Assembly: GCA_028641055.1 (NCBI GenBank)
Contig: CM054058.1
Location: 234,835,551-234,899,550 of the forward strand
DNA: 64,000 bases
Source: Alopecurus myosuroides
Taxonomy: Eukaryota > Streptophyta > Magnoliopsida > Poales > Poaceae
Direction of reading: 5' to 3'
This document shows, piece by piece, positions 1 through 9,885 of the stretch. A program made the position numbers and the translations under genes. Under the pieces are notes generated by a model that was not told where the DNA came from, did no database searches, and worked only from the letters and a program-made list of their open reading frames with translations. Within the stretch, counting starts at the first letter, position 1. Each line of letters starts with the position of its first letter.

Positions 1-578
1 ATCGATTTGCGAGAATTTGCCTCTTCGATTTGAGTAGTATACTGATTCTTCAAGTGTTTTTGGTCAAGCGGACAATGCATCGAACGAACCCACAAGTCAA
101 CTAGTGATGGGAAGAAAAATAGTCTTAAGAAATGAGAGCAGAGCGTTGCGATGAAATGAGTATGCTTGATATGCCCGACTTGAATTTCTGTCCAGATCAA
201 GGGATTTGAATCATAGAACCCGGCAATGGTTTGATGCCCAGTTGCATGCCCACCTCCTTTCTTTTCAACAGACTGGTAGAATTGACTACACTAATATTTC
301 AGAAGAAGACATATACTCCTATTTAGACATGTGATTTGTCGATGAAAACTTCAGTCATAATTTGGAACCAAACAAAGATATCAGATTTGCAAATGTTTCT
401 TGTTGTATTTCTTGCTCGCTCCTAGAAGATGTTACCTAGTCGATCTTGCTGATCTGATTAGCTCGAAGACCTGTTTCTCAATCATATGAATCTTTTTTTT
501 GGTACAAAAATGATACGTAAAAGAAAGAGATGTGTGTTTGATCAAATGGTTAACAAGTTAGCTCTCTCTTTCTTCCAG
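1..578 (+). other. Intron (3' part) of the ILR1-like gene
   Basis: AT-rich sequence without a usable reading frame. It ends in a pyrimidine-rich stretch and CAG at 576-578, directly before the M20 peptidase exon. The upstream exons, which would hold the signal peptide and the first metal ligands, lie outside the window. Confidence 0.7.
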
Positions 579-1418
579 GGAACGGTGATCCTTCTGTTCC
601 AGCCGGGCGAGGAGGTCGGCACCGGGGCCAAGAAGATGGTGGACGCTGGAGCGGTGGACAAGGTCGAGGCCATCTTTGGGTTTCACGTCACCGCGATACT
701 CCCTACCGGCGTGGTGGGGTCAAGGGCCGGCCCGCTGCTGGCCGGCTGCGGCTTCTTCGAGGCGGTGATCACCGGGAAGGGAGGCCACGCCGCCATCCCG
801 CAAAGCAGTGTGGATCCCGTCGTGGCCGCCTCCAGCGTCGTCCTCGCCCTCCAGAGCCTCGTCTCCCGGGAGGCCGATCCGCTGGAAGCGCAGGTCGTGA
901 CGGTGACGAGGTTCCGTGGAGGCGGCGCGTTCAACGTGATCCCGGACTCCGTCACGATCGGCGGCACCTTCCGCTGCTTCTCGAACGAGGGATTCATGCG
1001 GCTGAAGCAGCGGATCGAGGAGGTGATCGTGGCGCAGTCGACCGTGCACCGGTGCGCGGCGGCGGTGGACTTCCACGCAGGCGGGCGCCCGCTCCTGCCC
1101 CCGACCATAAACAGCGCCGGGCTGCACGCGCACTTCGAGACCGTCGCCACTGAGATGGTCGGCGCCGACGGCGTCCGGGGCTCCATGCAGCCGTGCATGG
1201 GGAGCGAGGACTTCGCTGCCTTCTCCGAGGCCGTGCCGGAGGGCTCCCACTTCTACTTCGTCGGGATACGGAACGAGGCGGCTGGGTCGGTGCATGACGC
1301 GCACTCCCCGCACTTCCGCGTCGACGAAGGCGCGCTCCCATTCGGCGCGGCGATGCACGCCAGCCTCGCCATGAAGTACCTGCAGCGCCATCGCGAGGCG
1401 TCTCGCGATGAACTGTAA
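579..1418 (+). CDS. IAA-amino-acid hydrolase ILR1-like, last exon (partial gene)
   Basis: Last exon of an M20D amidohydrolase of the ILR1/ILL family, which releases free auxin (IAA) from amino-acid conjugates in the ER. The exon starts in phase 0 after the acceptor at 576-578 and reads GTVILLFQPGEE, the family's Glu-ligand motif. The metal-site His in GFHV, the dimerisation-domain stretch AVITGKGGHAAIP, the AFNVIPDSVTIGGT segment and the C-terminal ligand region HSPHF follow in family order. The protein ends in SRDEL, an ER-retention tetrapeptide variant (RDEL). The TAA stop is at 1416-1418. The frame is clean over 279 codons with strong GC bias, so this looks like a functional host gene. The first two metal ligands (Cys and His) are in upstream exons not present here. 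A longer open frame from 486 runs into the intron and I do not accept it as the start. Confidence 0.93.
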   Translation, partial: GTVILLFQPGEEVGTGAKKMVDAGAVDKVEAIFGFHVTAILPTGVVGSRAGPLLAGCGFFEAVITGKGGHAAIPQSSVDPVVAASSVVLALQSLVSREADPLEAQVVTVTRFRGGGAFNVIPDSVTIGGTFRCFSNEGFMRLKQRIEEVIVAQSTVHRCAAAVDFHAGGRPLLPPTINSAGLHAHFETVATEMVGADGVRGSMQPCMGSEDFAAFSEAVPEGSHFYFVGIRNEAAGSVHDAHSPHFRVDEGALPFGAAMHASLAMKYLQRHREASRDEL

Positions 1419-2396
1419 GTTCTGGTGCTGCATGCCAACAGTCGCGACCTTGGCTCGGCCAGCCCACGTCGGGCGCTCGCGCCGGCGCCTGCAAGGCGGC
1501 TCGACGTTCTCATGCGACCATGCTATCGCGGGCGTTGCCAGCGCCGAGTAGTCATGCTCGTCAGTCGTCACTTCATCAGGATTCTATTGGGATCAAGAAA
1601 GAACGTAGTACTAGCAAATGCGGTCCTGTACTGACTGATGTGGCTGTTCAATGCGCGCCGGTGTAAATTAAACTGATGCTGGTCAATTGCACGCCAAAAT
1701 GGTTTGGAAGGAACTTGACTACTTGAGAGCCAATCCCTAGCTATCACATCAGTCCATTTCTTCAAGATTTGTGCACAATTTTTAACGAATATCTCCTCAG
1801 CTTCAATGATTCCACATTAGATCGTCCTGTCCAATTTGTAGTAACAGCACTATTTTGCAGCAGAATAGATTTATTCAGAATTTCTGCATTCATTTTTTTT
1901 CCGGATTCGTGCATTTAACAAAATCTTGTTAATGCATTAACATTTCTTTGTGGATATATGCATTAACAAAAAATTCTGGATATGATTCGATAAGTGATTT
2001 GCGGAAAATTTGTAGGTATTTCGGGGTTGCAAACGCAAGGGTATCTTAGGTTGAACAGGTAAGGACTTCTTTCTGCCAATTAGAGATAACTGGAGAGCAT
2101 AAATGCAAAGTTCTAGTAAGATTCCGTCGTCTCGATCAATATAAATGGTAGTGTTTAGGTATGCATTGCATTCATACATGTTAAATTCAGGATTTTTTTA
2201 AACCTTTTTATCAAATACGAGAAAGCAGTAGGGCATCTGGGTATGTCGGTGAATTAACTTTAAGATCATCGACCTCGCCACGGTAGATTCCAGCATGAGC
2301 TTTGTTCATTTTTCAAGCTTTTGTAATCCGCATTTAACTCAAATCTAACATGACATAAGTGTCATGATGACACCATATTATACGTTTGAATTTGAA
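1419..2396. other. 3' flank of the ILR1-like gene, no gene seen
   Basis: GC content falls quickly after the stop codon. The sequence holds the presumed 3' UTR and then AT-rich intergenic DNA. I see short imperfect repeats of GCATTAACA around 1930-1970 and a small hairpin (TGACA, 4-nt loop, TGTCA) at 2351-2364, but no reading frame or RNA gene. Confidence 0.6.
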
Positions 2397-2401
2397 GGTT
2401 T
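2397..2401. repeat. Target-site duplication of Tat-1, left (GGTTT)
   Basis: GGTTT directly before the TG of the left LTR. The same five bases follow the CA of the right LTR at 17788-17792. Confidence 0.93.
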
Positions 2402-3300
2402 TGTCGTGGTGGTGTCACGGCAGATGCCATGGGATGGCTAAAGATGTGGGGACGATGGACGCTGGAGGTGTCCGGGGAGGGATCACGCGACGTGTAGCCG
2501 CGTGAGGTAAGATCCACACAACACAAACAACACGATGTACCCAGGTTCAGGGCCCTCGTGAGGAGGTAAAACCCCTACTTCTGCCTTTCTCTATGTATTA
2601 TGATGTCTCTCCGAGTAGCCACAGTACAAATGGTATTGCTACCGAGTAGCCTCTCGCTCCTCTCCGAGTAGAGCTAGGTCAAGAACTTAGGGTTTCTAGG
2701 GTTCCCAGTGAGCAACTGTTAGCGTGCCTCGCGCAGGAGGCGGCTGGGCACCTTATATACACGGTGCCCAGCCGGATACGTCCAAATCTAGACAAGTGTC
2801 GACATAGTGTGCACATCGTCCTTTCTCCGAGTACCCGCTGACAGCTTTGGTTCCTAACCTTGGCTGCTTCTGTAAAGTCGTTGGGCAAAACTAGGGGACA
2901 GACTGGTATCACTGTACCTAGGCACAGAGTAGGCCCCCTTATCCTGTCACCGCCTGCTTCCATGCTGTCACTGTCAGGCAGGCCGGTCCCAGGTGAACAG
3001 TAGTTCGAATGCTGCCAAGTACGGACCTAGGATACGCGGGATCCTGTGTCAGAACGGCTCCTTTGACTTTCTGGCCCGAGTAGGTTCCCGCCAATTGTTC
3101 CCGCCAATTGTACTCGGGCCAATCCTTCTACTCGAAAGGACAGAACTTGATTGATATCTCCTTCTGGTCATCTTGAGGTGAGACCGAGCAGCAGTCGACC
3201 GGGTAGCGAGTACCAGGTAGTCGGCTACTCGACCAAACCTCTCTTCTGTAAGCTGCCTTTACCACCTGTCTTTACCCTACTCGGGGGTAACCCCCCGACA
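2402..3300 (-). repeat. Tat-1 left LTR (3' LTR of the element)
   Basis: 899 bp, starts TGTCGTGG and ends CCCCGACA on the plus strand. It is near-identical to 16889-17787; visible differences are t/c in the 'cccctac(t/c)tctgcc' region and t/c in 'ggacc(t/c)aggat'. It holds many copies of the short motif CCGAGTAG. Confidence 0.95.
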
Positions 3301-3313
3301 GCAGTCCCCGAAG
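3301..3313 (-). promoter_or_regulatory. Tat-1 polypurine tract
   Basis: On the element strand this reads CTTCGGGGACTGC and abuts the TG of the 3' LTR. It is the expected position for plus-strand priming. Tat-2 has the closely similar CTGGGGACTAC at the same place. Confidence 0.75.
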
Positions 3314-3817
3314 CTGGTTGAGTCTTGCGAACTTGTTCACTAGGCTCTGCCAGCTTAAAACCTGCCTTTGCACCTCAGCCCTTGAACCTCAAGATGCCGA
3401 GTAGGTCCTCCGAGTAGCTATCTGGAAAGTGCCTTGAGTTTCCTCTTTCCCGAGTAGCACTTGCTTTCTACTCTGTAACCGAGTAAAAAGACTTAGAGAA
3501 ATTTCTCAGATTGAGCCTCTGCAGCACAGAGCACAATCCAGCCCTTCGCGCAGCAACTGCACACGTGTCAAGCATCCACGACCTTGTCGTTTCGTTGCCC
3601 AGGACACGACCTGCCACGCGTCCAGTTTTCACGCAATGGGCCCACCAGCCGTCATGTCCCATCAAGTGCAGTTATAGGCCACGATTCGGTGGTGGGATCA
3701 ACTGTGGCCATTACGCGCGCAACCGGCGCTTGTGTGCGTTTCTAGCGGCCACAGGACCCACCACACGCCGCAATCGATCCCACTTCCGCGATGGTAACGG
3801 TAAACTCGCGGAGGAGA
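3314..3817. other. Tat-1 spacer between 3' LTR and antisense-gene promoter
   Basis: Non-coding sequence with several CCGAGTAG motifs. It presumably holds the upstream promoter of the antisense gene. No convincing reading frame. Confidence 0.5.
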
Positions 3818-3825
3818 TATAAATA
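3818..3825 (+). promoter_or_regulatory. TATA box of the Tat-1 antisense gene
   Basis: TATAAATA followed by a C-rich leader of about 165 bp to the ATG at 3992. The same TATAAATA stands in front of the Tat-2 antisense gene (22872-22879). Confidence 0.8.
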
Positions 3826-3991
3826 CCCCCGCCGGTAACTTCCTTTTCCCCTTCCCTCGCACTATTCCTTCTCCGTCTCCTGCTCTTCTCCGCCACCGTG
3901 CTCTCCGCCGCCGCGCAAGCTCTCGCGCCGCCGCGGACTCAATCCACCAACCAACTCCCCTCGAAATCTTCCACCTTCCCAACTCGCCACA

Positions 3992-6900
3992 ATGGCCAAG
4001 TCAGGCTGGGCCGGCTCCTGCGTCACCGCCGAAGATTGCGCCTGGCTCGTCAATACTCGGCGAGTCCCTCCCGGCGTGGAGTGCCGGGTGCCGGACGGTG
4101 AAATCGTGCCGTCCCCGCGGGAGGGAGAGCGCGTCGTCTTCCTGGCGCATTTCGAGCGCGGGTTCGGACTACCCGCCTCCGATTTCATGAGGAAGTTCCT
4201 CAACCACTTCGGCATCCAGATGCACCATCTGCCGCCCAACGCCGTCGTCTTCCTTGCCTACCACGCCGTGGTCTGCGAGGCCTTCCTCGGCATCCGGCCC
4301 ACGTGGGAGACGTGGCTCAGGTATTTCCACCTGCGCCAGCAATCCACCGGGAAGAAGGACTCCGCGGGCGTCGCCCGCGCCACCGACACCGGCTGCGCCA
4401 TGATGGTGCAGCGGTCCGGGACGAACCACCCCCGCATCAAGGGGCTGGACTCCGTCAAGCTGTGGCAGAAGACGTTCCTTTACGTCAGGAACGTTGCCGC
4501 CGCGGAAGGAGCCCCGGTGAACGATAGAATCAACCTGCCCGTTTGGTGCAATCGCGCTCCAATCGGGATGTACTGGAAGGACAAGCCCGTCAACAACGAT
4601 GACGCCATCGAGATGGAAGACAGACTCGGCTGGCTGAAGGCGCAGGGCCTCAAGAACGACGATCCGGTGGCCTGCTGGATCCAGCGCCGGGTGCTGCCCT
4701 TGCAGGAGCGGTGCCATCTCATGTGTTACATGGGAGGGCCCCGCGACTGCACCAGGACCACCACCATCGAGATCGACAACATCGACGTTCCCTGGCACGC
4801 CAGGAACATCTTGACGACAAGCCTTGGCGACCACTGGCAATACGGGTTCGTCCCGTACAGCCGCACAAAGCCAATCGAGCGGGTATGCCTTCCTTACTTC
4901 GCTCTCTGCATACTCTTTCCGAGTAGATAGCTTCTCCTTCTTGCATCAACTAGCAATTGCCTTGCGTTCCGAGTAGGACATCTAGCCGAATTGCCTTAGG
5001 CTTAGTATGCTTTGTGTTTGCACGCCTTGCCGGGTAGCCTACTCGAGAATGATTCTCAGGCTTGATGTGCTTTATACCTGCACGCCCTTCCGAGTAATAT
5101 CTCTCGGCAAACATGCTTAGGCTTAGTATGCTTTGTGTTTGCACGCCTATCCGGGTAGAATGCTTAGTAAACTGCCTAGGCTTTGTGTGCTTTGTACCTG
5201 CACGCCTATCCGAGTAGAGTTCCATCCTGGTACTCGGCTGGCTTGTGATCCTTCTCTGTTTTTCAGGTTCTTACTCGCCAGATAATCGAGAGCTGCGAGG
5301 TTTTCGAGGGCAACTGGTCTCCTGATCGTGAGGAGGACGATGTGCCTTCTTTCGATGCCGCGGAGCAGCCCAACCTTTCTCGCTCCCCCACTACCGACAA
5401 GCGCGATGCTCTCCGCACCTGGTCTGATGAAGACTTTGACGGTAACCACACTGTCACTCTGTTTGTTTCCGAGAAGCATCAATCCCTCGTTTGCTGTTTC
5501 TGATTCTTTCCTCTTTTCTCTTTGATTTCCAGATGAAGTTGCCGCGGACAAGGACGACGAGGACGAAGACGAGAACGAGGGCGATGCGCCCCTAGTCGTC
5601 AAGCCCCTGTCCATCGCCGCTCCTGAGACCCGTAAACGGGCTGGTAGCGGAGCACCAGCGCCTCCTGCCAAGAAGAGGAAACCCGCCGAGAAGAAGGCGG
5701 TCGCGAAGAGAACCAGACGAGAGCTCAAATGCACCACCGCGTAAGCCCTCTTCTCGGTCGTTTCCCTTCTCGCGCGGTACTATTTTTCCCAGATTCCTTC
5801 TAATTTCTGGTTTCCCTTTCTCTGCAGACCTCCTATGGACGCGAACGCAGCTCTCGCGTCTGATCACAGTAAGGAAAAACCAGTACCTCTGGTCAATCTG
5901 GACGATGATGATGAGGACCACACCGCCGATGCTGCTGCTGCCAATCCACAGACTGCCGATGCACAAGGAGCAGCATCTGAACCAGCAGCACAGGACACTA
6001 CCGTCCATGATGGGAGACCCCCTTCTCCTCCGGCTAGCAATGCCGAGGAGAACCAAGATCACGAGATGCAAGACAACGCCGCCGCCGAGCGGCCTGAAGC
6101 AGAGCAAGAGCAGCCCGCCACAGGGGCTGCTGCACGAGAGAGCCTCGCTGCCGCGCAGCGAGTAGACGACACCGCCGCCACGGATGCCACTGCCTATCCA
6201 TTGAGCAGCGTGCAACCGGGCGTGACATCGAGTAGCGCCCAGCCAGGAGCTGCACAAGGCGACGGATCTGCGGCGCCACCAACTGCACAAGGCCCTACAC
6301 CACCAACTGTGCAAGGCCCTACACCTCCGACTGCGCAAGACCCTACACCGCCAACTGCGCAAGGCCCTACAGCGCCAACCTCTTCCTCGCCGCCGAAAAC
6401 CAAGGATACATCCAGCCCTCCTGCTGGGCGAGTAACCAGGCAACGCGCCCTGGATGCTCTTAGGGGTGAGGTTGACAGAAGGGCAGCAGAGAAGGAAGCT
6501 GCTGAGAAGGCCAAGGCCGAGGAGGAAGCCGCCGAGAAGGCCAAGGCTGAGAAGGAAGCTGCTGAGAGAACCAAGGCCGAGAAGGAAGCGGCCGAGAAGG
6601 CGAAAGCCAAAGCTGACGGGAAGAAAACTCAAGATCCCGAGAAGGAAAGGACGAAGAAGCGGTCCAGAGACCAAGTGCCGCTACCAGCCTCAGGTGGAGC
6701 GCTAGTGATCCATGAGTCTGGCCCGATTCCCGCCGCGATCTCGGCCGATGCTCGCGCTGCTGGCCAGCCTTGCTACCCGGAGTACATGATTGAGGTTAGC
6801 CATCAGCACTCAATCGGCTTCCCTCCCAAGGACAAAGCTTTAGCTATCCAGAGGGGAAGGAAAGTTGTAGCCGTGAACTCCCCTCCTCCAGATCCAAGCC

Positions 6901-9214
6901 AACCCCAATCTGTCAACATCGCTTCTCGTGGAGTCCAAGATAAACCAATAACCTCCAAAGGCCTTGAGCAGGTACTGGACACCATTGGCTTCATCGACGC
7001 CAAATGGGATAGCAAGATTCTTGGCGTGGATAAGTGGCACGGTCTTAGCCTTGGCGGCATCGACCACATACGCGTGGATTGGAACAAGGTTGACCTGGGA
7101 CGCAATCCCATGTCCGTCTCCACCGAGACCGCGACACTCGCAGCCAAGATGTTCTTGCATCGCAAGAATGCCGAGGACATCGAGCAGTCCTACGCGGTAA
7201 GTCCTTCTTGTCTTTTCCGAGTTGAAGTTTCTTCTCTTCTACTCGCCTTTCTTCTTTCTTATCACTCCCAGTCCCCGAGATTCTAGCCGAGTAGGTGGAT
7301 ACTCTCCGAGTAGCCTCCTACTCGGGTTGAATCTACTCTGCTTTTTTCTAACTTGCTTCTTCTCGCTTCTCAGGATAGCGTCCTGAAGCGGACCAACTTA
7401 TACCGCCATCTTCTCTGGAACCACTCTATCGCCAGGAGGCGAATTGCTGCTCTAGAGAAGGAAAAGGCAGCTGCGGAGGCAGCCAGCAAGAACGCCAAGG
7501 ACAGCACCCAGCAACTTACTGAAGTGCAAGGTACGCTTTTAGCTGTGCGATTCATGCGTTTCTTGTTTACGCTCGCTTATGCTTTCTTATGTGCTAACCT
7601 TTCCTTCTCTGCAGAAAAACTGAAGGCCTTAGCAGACGAACATGAGAAGTGCCGCAGCTTCGTGGAGAACTCCGAGGCCACCATCAAAAGGCTAGAAGGT
7701 AAGTTTGTTGTTTACTCGGTTTGACTTTGAATTTGTTTCTTCTCTGCTCCTCTGCTAACCTCCTCTATCTCTTCGCAGAAGATTACAAGTTGTTTGCTGA
7801 GGCACACCAAGACTGTGTCAAGCCAGCAGAGGTGCAGAAGCAGTTGTCCGACCAGGCCATTGAGTTGTTGAAGGACCACACCACAGAGACCGAGAAGCTG
7901 CAACTCCAGTTGCAACAGGCACTCCAGGATGCCGTCAAGATTGGCGCCGAGAGGGACAAGGCCATCGCCGAGAAGGCCAAGGCCGAGACCACTTTCAAGG
8001 CCAAGGAGAGGGCCCTTGAGCAGGAATGCGAAACTTTAAAGAAGACCAACGCTGATCTCTTCGCTCAGATGGATTCCTTGCGCCTGATCCAAGAAAAGCA
8101 CATTTCTAACGAGGAGTCCTGGAGGACCCAGTTGCAGCGGCTGCGCAATGAACTGTCCGGTGAGTCTTTTCTTCGCTGCTTCTTTTCTTCTCGGTCGTGT
8201 TTCTTCTCGGTTTTCCTATACTCGGTTCTTCTCTTCCCGGTTCTGAAGTTACCACATGCTATTTCAGAGATCTGGCCTCATCTTGATTCCCCTTCTGCGC
8301 CTAAGGTGGCCAAGGCCCAAGCAGCTCGCCTTGCAAAAGGTGAGGCAGCAGATACCAGAGCCGGGATCGAGGACAGCTTACTGGTGCTCAAGGACTATTT
8401 CGAACAGCTGGCTGGCGTCGGAATTGACCTGGTGCACGAGGGCTTTGAGCTTCACAGGCTGTTTTGGCCTCATGATGATCGTCCAACCACCATGAAGGGC
8501 CTAGCCTTCAAGCTGAAGAATGTGAAGAGGGAGTTGAAGAAGTGGAGAGCCTCGGGCGCCCGTGCTGGTGCAGACGTGATGCTTCTCTGCATAGCATCCT
8601 GGTATGAAAACCTCAACATGCAGCTCATCCGCGGGAAGCGCAACAATTCCAAGTGGGAGGTGGATCCCGACTGCGTGGCCACACGTAAGCAGATCGCCTA
8701 CGAGGTCGCGGAGTGCGCTGAGACGGAGATCTTCATCGATGGCCTCCCCGAGCCCGACACCGAGTACGAGGAGGAAGAAGAAGAGGACGGCGCGGTAGAA
8801 TCCGACTTAGAAGGCTTCTTCGAATCTCCGGAGGGCAAGGCCGGGAAGGGGAAGAACGTCGCCGTCGCGAGTAGCGATGAGGACGAGTACGCCCACATCG
8901 ACACCGCCGCACTCGACTTTGGCACCTCCTCAGGTGCTGCTCTCGACGACACGGTGCCCCCTCCTGGCCAAGCTTCAGGCTCCTCCTCGGCTCCAGTACT
9001 CGTCTCGGTGGCCACGGCCACTTCTGAGCAGGCGGCCACCCAGGGTGATGCCGAGATGAAGGAGTCCACCACCGTCCAGACGGGAACGGATGCCACCCAT
9101 GCCAGCACCGAGGGAACGGCTGCCACGGCCGCCACCGAAGAGACTGCTGCCAAGACCGCCGCCGAAGAAACAGCAGCCAAGGCCAGCGCCGAGAACATTG
9201 CCTCTTCGTCTTGA
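3992..9214 (+). CDS. Tat-1 antisense gene (aORF), eight exons, 1403 aa, intact
   Basis: Gene on the strand opposite to gag-pol. Exons joined by GT-AG introns with matching phases: 3992-4882, 5267-5441, 5533-5740, 5828-7196, 7374-7530, 7615-7698, 7779-8159, 8268-9214. They sum to 4212 nt, 1403 codons plus TGA, without a break. Start context is ACAATGG. Residues about 50-115 (LAHFERGFGLPASDF, then HHLPPNAV) match the plant 'putative gypsy type transposon' domain (Pfam Transposase_28, PF04195). Then come an acidic region and a basic NLS-like patch PAKKRKPAEKKAVAKRTRR (about 401-418), GPTPPTAQ repeats (about 576-609), a Lys/Glu/Ala coiled coil (about 645-690), a long heptad-rich coiled coil (about 905-1085), a helical domain and an acidic tail. 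The molecular role is unknown; the features suggest a nuclear, oligomeric protein. Additional antisense ORFs are known in Tat elements. The exon model is inferred from sequence alone. Confidence 0.85.
4968..5215. repeat. Minisatellite, about 60 bp x 4, in intron 1 of the Tat-1 antisense gene
   Basis: Four diverged units, each with a core like 'cttaggcttagtatgctttg' followed by a run ending TGCACGCC and then CCGAGTA or CCGGGTAG. Unit length is about 60 bp. The array lies wholly between donor 4883 and acceptor 5266. Confidence 0.8.
6278..6379 (+). repeat. 24-bp coding repeat (GPTPPTAQ) in antisense exon 4
   Basis: About four copies of a 24-bp unit around 'caaggccctacacc', encoding a Pro/Thr/Gln octapeptide. 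Unit length is a multiple of three, so the frame is kept. Confidence 0.85.
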
Positions 9215-9885
9215 AGCAACCTGCACTCTCTTTTACTCGAAAACTTATCAGATCCCCGGGATGCCGGGAGCAGATGTAATAGACTATCTTTATTTTGCTT
9301 GCTACTCAGTTTTTATGCCCACTCTGTTTATTTCGACATTAATCAATTTGAACGACGCTGGCTTAACGCCGAGTTGCGTTTCCATGCGAGTCCCCGAGTA
9401 GCATTTCTTATTCACCCTATCTTTTCATCTCTGCTCTACCCGCGACTTGTCGCTTGTTGGTATTCGAGTCACAAGAATCAAGCAGTAGGGCTGCAAATAC
9501 TTAGCCGCTAGAAACAATCATGATAACGCAGCCCACCAGTTAGCCGAGAAGACGAAAACAGGGAACAAAAGGTAACCGACAATCTACTCGGTTCCTGCAC
9601 TCTTTCTTCCTTAGTGATTTTCGTGTGCTCATTGACCTTTTGCTTGTTCTCTTGCTTGCCATGAAGCCGGGTTTCGGACAGCAGCAAAGTCGAAGAGTTG
9701 GCATATAGGTTTAAGCACAGTACTCAATGCACTTTTGAGTTCTGAAGTGGAGCAACCGAATAGACAAAGGGCCAAGCCGAGTAAGAACACTTAGAGCAAA
9801 TTTGGACGAGGGCAGTCCCCGAGAACGATTTCAGATTGCAGAGTAGAATTTCAACTCGGATAAGAAGGTACATACACATCTTTGC
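9215..9885. other. Tat-1 region between convergent antisense gene and pol 3' ends
   Basis: Presumed 3' UTRs of two convergent transcripts. It holds CCGAGTAG motifs and two copies of the PPT-like core AGTCCCCGAG (near 9389 and 9813). No gene seen. Confidence 0.55.

Noticed and set aside
720..1571. Long minus-strand open frames opposite the ILR1-like exon
   Set aside because: They are shadows of a GC-rich coding exon; composition is Arg/Ala/Pro-rich and no family is recognisable.
5147..5737. 196-codon minus-strand frame opposite antisense exons 2 and 3
   Set aside because: It crosses introns of the plus-strand gene and includes the Ser run complementary to the acidic exon. Shadow frame.
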